Source of the DNA: Ilyonectria destructans
Taxonomy: Eukaryota > Ascomycota > Sordariomycetes > Hypocreales > Nectriaceae
Length of the DNA: 64,000 bases
Direction of reading: 5' to 3'
NCBI GenBank assembly: GCA_020740775.1
Contig: JAHEWK010000011.1
Coordinates: 62,001-126,000, forward strand
In this document: piece by piece, positions 41,466 through 51,200 of the stretch
Numbering within the stretch: the stretch's first letter is position 1
Layout of the letters: each line of letters starts with the position of its first letter
Notes under the pieces: generated by a model
Databases searched by the model: none
What the model saw: the letters and a program-made list of their open reading frames with translations, nothing else
What the model was told of the DNA's origin: nothing
Translations under genes and position numbers: made by a program

Positions 41466-43265
41466 TTGGTGTTCTCTGTCTATGTTCAAGGAATTGACGT
41501 TGAGGCGCTGAGGAAGGCGTGCGACAACCTACGTAAAACTATTGAAGATACGAGGCGAGACGCAGGAAGAGTGGTGGACGTGGTGATTGCGGGCGACTTC
41601 AACCGTCACGATCAGCTCTGGGGAGGGGAGGATGTCTCGCTAGAGAGACAGGGCGAGGCAGACCAAATCATCGGTCTGATGAGTGAGTTTGCTCTCAGCA
41701 GCCTGCTCCAGAGAGGCACGAAGACTTGGCAAGGTGGAGAACATGAATCAACGATCGACCTGGTCCTCGCATCCGAGGACCTAGCGACCTCAGCTGTCAA
41801 ATGCGCGATACACGGTACAGAGCATGGCTCCGATCATCGTGCCATTGAGACGGAGTTCGACATTTCGCTTCCGGTGCCGAAGGCCAAGGAACGACTCCTA
41901 CTCAAAAATGCACCATGGAAGGAAATCAACGTCCGAATCGCCGCTGCACTAGAGACCACTCCGACGGGTGGTACCGTACAGCAGGAGACGGACAGGCTCA
42001 TGTCAGTGGTGCTAGAGGCGGTTCGCGCTCTGACACCCAGAGCTAAGCCGTCGCCCTACGCAAAGCGCTGGTGGACCTCAGACCTCACGCAACTCCGGCG
42101 GATATACGCGTACTGGAGAAATCGCGCCAGAGCATCAAGGCGAGCAGGACAAACGTGTGAGGAGCTCGAAAACACAGCCAAAGGAGCAGCAAAGCAGTAC
42201 CACGATGCCATCAGACAGCAGAAAAAGACGCACTGGAACGAATTCCTAGCCAATAACGACAACATTTGGAAGGCAGCAAAGTATCTCAAGTCTGGAGATG
42301 ACACAGTATTTGGCAAGGTGCCCCAGCTTGTAAGGGCTGATGGCACGCGCACAGCCAACAATAGCGAACAGGCCGATGAAATGCTAGCCACCTTCTTCCC
42401 CCCTCTACCGGAGCACATCGAGGAGGAAGGGGAGAGACCACAGCGCGGAGCTGCCATCACCATGCCAGACATCACCATGGAAGAGATAGAGCGACAGCTC
42501 TTCGCGGCAAAGCCGTGGAAAGCACCCGGTGAAGACGGACTACCCGCTATGGTCTGGAAACAGGTTTGGCCAGTTGTTAAGCAACGAGTCTTATCGTTAT
42601 TTCGGGCGTCGCTGGAAGAAGGAGTACTGCCTGACCAATGGAGGCGTGCCAACATTATTCCTCTCAAGAAACCAGACAAAGGAGACTATTCGATTGCGAG
42701 GGCGTGGAGACCTATATCGCTTCTGTCTACGCTGGGCAAAGTATTGGAGTCGGTCATTGCAGAAAGAATCTCACATGCCGTCGAGACATATGGACTGTTG
42801 CCAACAAACCACTTCGGAGCCCGTAAACAGCGGTCTGCTGAGCAAGCGCTGATGCTGCTGCAAGAGCAAATCTACGCTGCCTGGCGAGGCCGACGAATCC
42901 TTAGCCTCGTGAGTTTCGACGTCAAGGGGGCATACAATGGAGTGTGCAAAGAGAGACTCGTCCAACGATTGAGAGCAAGGGGGATCCCAGAGGAGCTGCT
43001 TCACTGGATTGAGGCCTTTTGCTCGAATCGCACAGCGACCATTCGGGTCAACGGACAGGCATCGGAGGTGCGAAGCTTGCCACAAGCTGGTCTGCCGCAA
43101 GGGTCCCCTCTGTCTCCGATTCTGTTTCTATTCTTCAACGCAGACCTCGTGCAGCAGCGAATTGATTGTTACGGAGGAGCAATAGCCTTTGTGGACGACT
43201 TCACAGCGTGGGTCACAGGCCCGACAGCAGAGAGCAATCGCGACGGAATTGAAGCAATCATCGAC
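41466..43265 (+). mobile_element. Tad-like LINE fragment, truncated at both ends (endonuclease C-terminal part and reverse transcriptase)
   Basis: One open frame covers the C-terminal part of an AP-type endonuclease ([15 protein letters not shown]), a linker, and RT up to the catalytic FVDD box near 43190. The homology to the LINE at 1-2147 runs from [14 protein letters not shown] to EAIID and stops abruptly at about 43265. The N-terminal endonuclease, the C-terminal half of RT, the RNase H and the zinc knuckle are missing. The frame continues only eight codons, into the ankyrin promoter, where the TATA box supplies the stop. It carries no internal stop codons, so the truncation is not ancient. 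Confidence 0.8.
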
Positions 43266-43271
43266 CTGATA

Positions 43272-43302
43272 TGCTGGGCATCGAATATATAAAGTGATCT
43301 CT
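43272..43302 (+). promoter_or_regulatory. Conserved promoter element of ankyrin paralogue 3
   Basis: TGCTGGGCATCGAATATATAAAGTGATCTCT is nearly identical to the element before paralogue 2 and contains the TATA box about 85 bp before the ATG. It begins within about 7 bp of the LINE breakpoint. Confidence 0.6.
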
Positions 43303-43375
43303 GCCCGACTCGGCGCCACCATCGTTTTCTTTCTCTTTTATCACCATCAAAGACAAACTTGCCGGCACCGCTACA

Positions 43376-44074
43376 ATGTTTTCAATACGATCCATTCTCA
43401 ACTACATACCTTTTGAGCGAGTCAAGTTCATTGTCGACTTATCTCAGAAGTTAATCGATAATCTCCAGCATATCAACGCCATAGAGGAGGAAGTAACCTT
43501 CCCCTTCAGCATCTTTCCTCTTGATGACTTTCAGTCTACTGGGAGCAGCTCCCCATTGTATTTTCCAAGAACTGACACTCGCCTATCTGTCACTCCCCTC
43601 CACCTCGCTTCCGCCTATGGTAGAGAGGAGGTCGTTACTCTACTATTGAACTTCTCAGATGTCGACAAACAGCCAGAAAATGGTGGCGTCACCGCTCTTT
43701 TCTTGGCTCTCTACTGTGGGCACCTTGGCATAGCTAAGTTGCTTTTGGAACGTGGAGCTCACCCGAATGGTCCGTGCAGCTTTAACGGCCTGCATGCTGC
43801 GGCAAGGCGAGGATTGAGAAAGGAGATTATCAAGTTTGTTCAAGATTTTGAGGTTGAAGTTGATATTGAAGATATGGATGGGGCGACGCCTGTTGTATAT
43901 GCTCTCCAGCTTGCAGAGAAGGAGGCTCTGGAAACCATTTCACTCCTCTTTGACTTAGGAGCAAAAAAGGATGCTGTGGTTGGGGATGGCTGCTGGTCAT
44001 ACGTTGATCTCTCTAGATCGACGGGCAAGGAGGGGTTGGCAACCTGGTTGGAGGGTCAAGTAAGGGCCACATAA
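43376..44074 (+). CDS. Short ankyrin protein, paralogue 3 (232 aa)
   Basis: One exon. N-terminal shared module (ILNYIPFERVKFIVDLSQKL, FPFSIFPLDDFQS), ankyrin repeats (VTPLHLASAYGREEVVTLLL, VTALFLALYCGHLGIAKLLL, GLHAAARRGLRKEIIKFV, ATPVVYALQLAEKEALETI) and the tail WSYVDLSRSTGKEGLATWLE. It is closest to paralogue 2. It is convergent with the captain; the stops are 120 bp apart. Confidence 0.8.
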   Translation: MFSIRSILNYIPFERVKFIVDLSQKLIDNLQHINAIEEEVTFPFSIFPLDDFQSTGSSSPLYFPRTDTRLSVTPLHLASAYGREEVVTLLLNFSDVDKQPENGGVTALFLALYCGHLGIAKLLLERGAHPNGPCSFNGLHAAARRGLRKEIIKFVQDFEVEVDIEDMDGATPVVYALQLAEKEALETISLLFDLGAKKDAVVGDGCWSYVDLSRSTGKEGLATWLEGQVRAT

Positions 44075-44193
44075 GTTAGCCGGCACTATGCAGACAGCGT
44101 GGACAGATGAGGAAGATTCCTTTGTGAAATATAATTATCAGATATTCAGCAGCACGCCACATTAGGTTCTAACAGAGTTATGACTATATACAT

Positions 44194-46633
44194 TTACGAG
44201 ACAGTTCCATGTATTCTCATAGCGTGATTCTGAAGATGCATTTTGTTATCTAAGGATAAGTTACAGAGACGACAGTATAACTCTTCGTCGTCCTGGATGT
44301 TGGAGAGGTGATGCCGTCTGAAATGCTTGCTCAGATCGCCGGATGCGTAGAACGGTTTGATGAGATTTTGGATACCTGGATCGGAAGACGGGAGAGAGGT
44401 AGCCCTGCCAACACAAATGAAGCATCTGCGGGGTCGTTCTTGCTCATTAATGATGAAGACGGAAGTGATTGTATTTGCCAATTCTTCATGTGTTTGATGG
44501 CTCTTGTTCGAGTTCTTGGCCGCCTGAGACGCATCCTCTTTCCTGATCGATTGGTCCTGACGGCAGCGAGTCGTCGGTCCCTCCTGAATGTGGCAGTAGG
44601 CCATAACTGCCAGAATTGCTTCATCACGGCGGCGGAATTCGTCCTCGATTGTACTTGCTACAGGAACCTTCAAAGCGTCGAGCAAGCGTTTCTGGGCGGG
44701 ATGAGAGTCGGTGACGCATAGTGATGGGGGTAGCTCTTCGAAGGATTGCCCAGCCAGCTGTCGCTCTATGTCGACCACGGCCTGCTCCCGAGACCAATCG
44801 TTCCGCACCTGCTGCGTGAATTCACGCCGTCGCTTCGCTCTTTCGCTCTGAAGACTCTTGGTGATCGATTCAAGTCTCGTCCGGCCATTAGCGGACCTGC
44901 ATGTTTCTTGACGAAGCGCCCTCTGACGTTGAAGGAGCTTCTGGATCTGTGGGTGGCCGTCGACTTCGGCGACCTGTTCAGAAGTGAGGTCGATAGGACG
45001 TCGTTTGCTTTTGGAGTGTCCGATGCTCGTAGCCTGACGCACCAAAGCTTCTTGCGGATTCGTCTGACGCACAACAGCCATTGTGTCGACTGTAACGACC
45101 CGGCTGAGGTAATGGTTCCTGAAAACGTTTGAGTTCTTGTGCCCGAGGACTAGATCGCGCAGTCCGTTGCTGATATTCGCTTTCCTTTATATCAACTGCT
45201 GTCCTATCTGACGGTTCAGGGTTTGACGATAGAACGGGGTACTCACGGGATTGATCAAGCGCGTTGGCCGTGGTGTAACGTAGTGTATATAGGATCACTG
45301 TATGACCAAAGCCGGCAAGCATGCCTATCCTTTTCGTCCAACCTGAAATCATCGAGTATGTCATCCGCTTGTTTAGTGATATCTCATAACCATTGAAAGC
45401 AGTCTTGATGGCCTGCCGAAAGATAAAGGTTTCATCCATGGACTCTTTTAGTGAAAGTGGCAGTTCGTACTCGTCGGGATGGATGTCAAGTTTGCTCAAA
45501 AGTTCGGGTGTGGTGAGGCTAGGAGCCTCGAAGGCTCTGTGTCGAAAAAGCAGGCCAAGGAGGAGATTGTGAGGACAGAGCAGAAAGCATGGATCAAACA
45601 AGGACTCTGGAATGGTCATCTCGTTTCTGCATTATACCTTAGTGTGAGAAACGTATGGAACATGGCGATAGAGAGCGGTCACTTACGCTGCTTTTGGCCC
45701 GAGGAAAGTCTTAGTGAAATGAAGCGTAAACCGGAGCAAGGTTTTATGAGGCCCGCCGTCCGGGTCTCGAGCCAAGACAACTTTGATGTCTCCATAGCGC
45801 AGGTGCAGAAGCGCTTCTGGCCTGGATCCACTTGGAGCAATGAGTAAGAGGAAAAGTAGAGCGAGGATGCGATGCTCGCCGATCTGAAACTTCTTCCGGG
45901 TAGTACCGATGGTGGTGTCAGCTTGCAGCTCAAGGTCATCCATTGACATGCATCTGTTCTCCCGTCGCTGATAACTTAGGCCATACTCCTCCGCAAGTTC
46001 TCTGATAACCTAAGCAGTGACGATGAGCCTCCGGGAATATTAGGGGCGAAGGGAATCTTACATTAAGCATTTTGTCATCCAAGTCGCGATCAATCCTCTT
46101 TTTTGTGAGCCTGCGATATACTAGTCGGAAATCTTTCCAATAAAGTTCAAGGGAAGAGAAAGATTTCAGGCCGGGGAGTTTCCGTCCCTTGTATCCAGTT
46201 GTCTGCTTCATAATCCATCTGAAGAAGGCACTTGCTGTGTTAATAGAGATGTTGTGCATTGTATGCGTGGGATCCCGCCCAGTGAATTTGCAGTACCTAA
46301 AGCTGTTAGTAGAAGAAAAGGGAGGGGGGGCAATAGAGGCACAGACTCGTTCCACCGCCACTCAATCCCGTCGAGTTGTTTGGTCATGCGCGGGGCGTAG
46401 CGCTTGTCGGCTACTCGGTCTCCATCGAACTCCTCTTCCATGCGAAGATAATACTCCGGAGAGAAAGGGTTGCCATTGTGAAGTTTCGATCCGTCATCAG
46501 CATCTCCGTCAATGTCACTGAGGTCCGTGCCGTCGTCTGAGGGTTGGTTCAAGCCGACATCGAATACGCTATCCCGATCGCTGAAAGAGTCATCAGACTC
46601 GGCTAAGGTGGATGGAAAATTTCGTGGCTTCAT
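44194..46633 (-). CDS. DUF3435 tyrosine recombinase, Starship captain (736 aa, five exons)
   Basis: Model: complement(44194..45179, 45247..45626, 45687..46009, 46062..46296, 46347..46633). Introns are 50-67 bp with strong donors and branch points such as ACTAAC, and the frame closes over 737 codons. Residues 1-60 are acidic; the N-terminal binding domain ends at about 190 (VIRELAEEYGLS). The catalytic domain has Arg237 in SRPEALL, the Tyr395-x-x-Arg398 pair in LYTLRYTT, LGH at 420-422 and the probable nucleophile Tyr432 in NHYLSR, i.e. the R-Y-R-Y layout of captains. Residues 660-736 form C2H2-like fingers (CFICVG, CRLCNLSL, HAMRIHGTVS). Captains excise and integrate the whole Starship. Its 5' end faces the AT-rich block, so cargo extends leftward. 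No frame break or stop is seen; the copy could be active. Confidence 0.85.
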
Positions 46634-46985
46634 TGTTGACAATATGTAAAAGTGATGCAGATGTGGGAATAAAAGTGTCCTATTGCTAAGTGGGCAAGCA
46701 ACCTCTATATGCACTTGCCTGTCCATTGCTCGGCTGGCGTCTAGAGAACCGGCAACCAAAAGCAGAAAACAGAAAACAGTCGTGGTGGAGCTTAGCGTGT
46801 AAATGGGCGGCAATGGCGGGGTGTCACGACCAATAGTGAGTGAGTAACATGGAAGGTACATCTGGTCGACTCGACGGTCTGTGCGCTAGGGTGGCGATGT
46901 AAAAGCGGCACTGGTTTTCCTGGCAAATGGGCAGCAGGAAATGGCAACAAGAGTTGCTGAAAATGGCAGGCTGAAAGCCGTACAA
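46634..46985. other. Captain upstream region and candidate Starship 5' edge
   Basis: About 350 bp of normal composition with short degenerate repeats (AAATGGGC(A/G)GCA, GGAAATGGCAACA, AAAATGGCAGG). At about 46985 the sequence changes abruptly into AT-rich repeat units. The junction GTACAATTGTTTAATAG is the most likely place for the element end; I cannot identify the target-site repeat without the other end. Confidence 0.45.
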
Positions 46986-47061
46986 TTGTTTAATAGAGTA
47001 TATTTTTACCTTTAGGCTTAAATAGACTGACTGACTATTTAGCTATATTATATACAGTATA
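46986..47061. repeat. AT-rich repeat, left part split by the Gypsy insertion
   Basis: Contains ATTTTTACCTTTAGGCT and GACTGACTATTTAGC, the same units that resume at 55517. It ends in GTATA, the left target-site duplication of the Gypsy element. Confidence 0.85.
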
Positions 47062-47503
47062 TGTAACGGTCGTGTTCTCTGGACTGCCGTATACGTGGTA
47101 TAGGGTAGGCGAGAGACGGGTTGCTGGTGGATAAACCGTAGGTTTATGTTAGCAGATCGGTTAGGGCGTCACTTACTGGGTAAATGTTACGTCTGGTAAT
47201 AGTCAAGCACAGTGATGCGTAGCGAGTCAAGGTGATTGAGGTAACCAAGTTGTATTGATAGCTGAGGTAGCTAAGAGTCTAGGAAAGTGCTAATGAACGT
47301 GTGTCTATATACTAGAATGATAGGTGAGGCTCACGGCGGTGAGCCTTGGAATCGCAGGTGAGCCGGAGAGGCTCACGCGTGAGCCGTAGAGGCTCACGGG
47401 TGAGTCCTTTAGTACGGCGTGAGCCGCAGTGAGGTGTATTTGATTGGGGGAAATTTGTGGGGTGCACGTGACGCCAGGCGTCTACGCGGCACGGGTCGTA
47501 ACA
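47062..47503 (-). repeat. 3' LTR of the Gypsy element
   Basis: 442 bp. It contains a cluster of GGCTCAC / GTGAGCC heptamers between 47325 and 47430, including the perfect palindrome GGCTCACGCGTGAGCC. A purine-rich tract (GGAGGGGAGAC on the minus strand, about 47508-47518) adjoins it and is the likely polypurine tract. Confidence 0.9.
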
Positions 47504-47616
47504 CGATGTCTCCCCTCCGTTGGTCCTTGTCCCCAAGGCCAGCTACCAGGCCTGTTTCAAATTTCCTTCGTGCGTTCGCACTTAGTCCTGTATTCCCCTC
47601 ATGGTTTGCTGACGAC

Positions 47617-48210
47617 ATGTCTACAGCTAAATCCACGAGAAACCGAAAAGCGCAGGCAGTCTTGATTGCTACTACGGGTTTCGTCGTCATGCCTTGTTCC
47701 TACTGTTCGCCGCGGAACTTGAAGTGCGTAATGAAGGAGGGCCACTCGAAGTGTGCCGAGTGCACGCGTCGTGGTCGCCCTTGCGACGGTCAGGGCATCT
47801 CCCTGGTGGCAGGTGAGGCTGTTCCGGGTTGTCCTGGGGTTTTGTTCGTTCTGATTTGTGGTGTAGCGGATCGTCTGGCGCTCGAAAAACAGCGTCTGGA
47901 AGCTGCCGAGGAGGCTACCGAGGAGGAACTGATCCAGCTACAACAACAACTGAACGAGCGTCTTTCTCGTTTGATGCGACTTCGTCGCCAGAAGCGACAG
48001 TTGGTCGAGAAGGGTACTCAGATGTTAAATCGTGGTCTCGCGTCCATGGACGAGTTGGACGAGACCGAACGGTTAGAGTCGGAGGCGGTGGTTTCTGCGC
48101 AGTCCGTCCTGGTGACGGACCTTATTGACTGGAACGCCGTAGGTTCTTCGTTTGACTTCTCGTCTGGCGTTATTGGTGAAGGTTCTTCGGAAGGCGTTGC
48201 GCATGGTTGA
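47617..48210 (+). CDS. Antisense accessory ORF of the Gypsy element, Cys cluster plus coiled coil
   Basis: Plus-strand frame between the 3' LTR and the pol stop, opposite to gag-pol. ATG at 47617; 197 residues, or about 179 if a 54-bp in-frame intron (GTGAGG ... GTGTAG, about 47811-47864) is removed, which deletes an odd hydrophobic stretch. N-terminal Cys cluster CSYCSPRNLKC...KCAECTRRGRPC has the C-x2-C-x6-C, C-x2-C-x6-C spacing of a zinc cluster and resembles the DUF3716-like gene at 35736. Next is a long coiled coil (LEAAEEATEEELIQLQQQLN), then an acidic tail. Composition and conserved Cys suggest real coding. It ends 4 bp before the pol stop on the other strand. Possibly a regulator of the element. 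Confidence 0.6.
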   Translation: MSTAKSTRNRKAQAVLIATTGFVVMPCSYCSPRNLKCVMKEGHSKCAECTRRGRPCDGQGISLVAGEAVPGCPGVLFVLICGVADRLALEKQRLEAAEEATEEELIQLQQQLNERLSRLMRLRRQKRQLVEKGTQMLNRGLASMDELDETERLESEAVVSAQSVLVTDLIDWNAVGSSFDFSSGVIGEGSSEGVAHG

Positions 48211-48214
48211 GGTC

Positions 48215-51200
48215 CTAGAATCTGTCCCAATGCATATTTCCTGGGGTACTTCTTCGTTTGAGGAAGTCCTTTAGTTTGGCTTGACAATGCGTGAGGTGTT
48301 CGTAGGGTTCCCATGTATCTTCTGAGGGGTCGCAGTCTTCCCATCTCACAAGATATTTCGTTTTGTTGTTTTCTCTTTTCATGTCGAGGATTGTTTTGAC
48401 CGTGAATTCCTGGTCATTCTCGACTTCCGTTTCTTGATTGTTGTCCCATGTTTTGACGTGAATGGTGTCTGCTGCTGATTCGAGTAATGAAATGTGAACG
48501 ATTGGATGGAGCTTGACCTTTGGTGGTAAGTCCAGTTTGTAGTTGTTTTCTGAGATTTTTTCCAAAATTTTGTAAGGTCCGATGAATTTGAAGTCCAATT
48601 TGTTGTTCGGCCTTTTTGTCTTGATGTTTTTTGTTGCGAGGTAAACCATGTCTCCTCTCTGGAAGATTGGTCCTTTCAATCTTTTCCTGTCGTAATATTT
48701 TTTCATTTGTTTTCTGACGAACTCCAGTTCCGTCTTCATTTCTTCGTGTAGCTGTCGTAGCTGGTCGGTGTTGAGGATTGCCTTAGCGTTCAAGGGTCCT
48801 TCTCGTGATGATCTGTAGGCGTCGGGGGTGAATCCGAAGTTGGCGTAAGCTGGTGTGAGCTTCGTTGTTCCTGAGGTGGATGTGTTGTAGGCCAGTTGCG
48901 CCGTAGGTAGCTTCTGGACCCAGTTGTCTTGCTCATAGTTGACGTAGCACCGTAGGTACTGTTCGACTATTTGGTTGAGTCTTTCCGTTTGTCCATCCAC
49001 TTGTGGTCTCCAAGCTGTCGTGAGCTTGTGGTTCAATCCCATTTGGGCCATCAGTCCTTGCCAGAACTTGGATGCGAATGTTGTTCCTCTGTCGGAGACA
49101 ATCTCCATTGGCAATCCGTGTATGCTGACGATGTTTCTTAAGAATACATAAGAAAGTTGTTCTGCGTCGGTAGACTCTTGGTAGGGTAGGAAGTATGAGA
49201 ACTTCGTAAGCCTATCCACGATGACGAATATGCTGTCGTAGAGTACTCCGGTTGTCGGGTCTTCAGATAGCGGGAGCTTGGTGATGTGGTCCATGGTGAT
49301 GGATTCCCAAGGCCGTTGTGCTACTGGTAGTGGTTGTAACTGTCCATAAGGCTTGTGTCGTGGTGATTTTGACTTTTTGCACAAATCACATCCTTTGATG
49401 GTGTCTGAGACGGCTTTCTTCATTCGGGGGAATGAGTATGTTGTCCTGAGCCTCTCAAGGGTTCCGTTGATACCCTGGTGTCCGTGTACGGGATGTTCAT
49501 GAACGTCCTGTACTAGTTGTTGTTGCAGTTCTTCGGGAACCTGCAATCGTTCCGTTCGTTCTTCCTCAGGTAGTGCGTCGTTGTACCCCTGGATTTCTTT
49601 TAGTAGTGGGTTGTCTGGTTCCACCGTGTGTGTCGCTGCGAGCGTTCTTCTGTCGAGCTCATCGACGAATCGTACTTTCTTCGCCGGTTCTGGGGGCTGT
49701 TGGGGTCCCATTTCTCTTTCTTCACAGATGTCGCATCGTCCAAAGTCTGCTGGGTTGGTGATGAATCTCCAATGAAACCTAGTGTGTGCTTGGTTGAGTG
49801 TGAGTCCTTGTTTCTGGTAGTCCTTTATGCGTTCCTGGCCGAATTCAGGCATGCATTCTGGGGGTATGAAGGCTCGTTTCTCGTGGGTAGGTATTCCATG
49901 CTGGTAGTCATACTCGTGGGGGTGGATGGCGTCGTTGTTATTCTCGTGACGATGGTACCGTCGTATCTTGTTTCGCCATTCTTCGTTTGGGGTTTCTAGC
50001 AGGTCTTCGTGTGCTATTCCGAGTTTCTTGTTGCACTCTGGGCATGCTGTCCGTGGGTAGTCGTCGTTTTTGGGTATCATGTAGTTGCGATGGAATCTTT
50101 CGTGGGCTTGGCTTTTTGTGAGCCCCTTGCTTTGGTAGCATTCCATTCTGTCCTTCAGAAAACTAGGTACTAGTCTCCGAGGTATGAATACTTGTTTGTG
50201 GTACGTTGGTATCCCACAGTCGTAGTCGAATTCGTTAGGAAACACTTCATCGTTGTTGTCGTAGAATGAGTGTTCCTTGCGGATCTTCGTCTGCCATTTC
50301 TTGCTGGGCATTTCGTTCATGTCGTGCCATTTTTCCTTGTACTTGTGGATGTTGGCGATGTATCTCTGTTTGAGATGTCCTTCCGGGGTCAGCTCAAGGA
50401 GTTGTTCGTTTTCCTTAGTGATGCCGGTGTCGAAGTCGGGTCGTCGGCTGATGGCGTCTGCTCTGCCATTTTCCGATCCTTTCTTGTGGATGATGACATA
50501 GTCAAATTCCGATAGGTATTCCGCGTAGCGAAGTTGCCTGCCACTGAGCTCTTGAGTGGTTGCAAAGTGTGAGATGTTCTTGTGGTCGGTGTAGACCTTG
50601 ATCTTATGCTTGCTCCCTAAGAGGTAGTGTCGGAATTCTTTGAATGAGTTGACTATTGCGAGGAATTCTTTGTCGTAGATGGGGTAGTTGAGCTCCGCTC
50701 CGTGGAGTTTGTGCGAGTAGAAGGCGATTGGGTGCAACTTCCCGTTGATGTCTCTCTGTCCTATTTGGGATCCCAGACCAAAATTAGAGGAGTCTGTCTC
50801 CAGCTCAACTTCTTTGTCGGGGTCGAACATGACTAAGACTGGTTCGCTGAGAATTGCCTTTTTGATGTCGTTAAAAGCCTTTTGCGCCTTGGTGTCCCAT
50901 CTGAAATCCACTCCTTTCTTCGTGAGTTCTGTGAGGGCGTGTCCGATACTTCCGAAATCGCGAATGAACTTTCGGTAGTAGTTGGCGAATCCCAGGAAGC
51001 TCTGTACTTCCTTGACGTTTTCGGGTTTCGGCCAATCTTTGACAGCTTCGATTTTCTTGCGATCCATGCGGATCTCATTTGGACGGATGGTGTGTCCAAG
51101 GAAGTCCACTTCGTCCGTGTGGAACTTGCTCTTCTCCGGTTCAACGAGGAGGTTCGCGTCCTGTAGTTTCTTGAGTACCGCGTGGACGTGTTCCGTGTGT

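Larger units (their letters stand above)
5777..46985 (-). mobile_element. Candidate Starship giant transposon region (right end proposed, left end unknown)
   Basis: Grouping of captain, DUF3723, patatin-like and ferric-reductase-like genes with many unrelated cargo genes and two extra captain traces. The captain at the right edge reads leftward. The left limit given is only where the older captain-derived gene ends; the element may be shorter, may continue past the window, or may be two elements joined. Confidence 0.6.
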
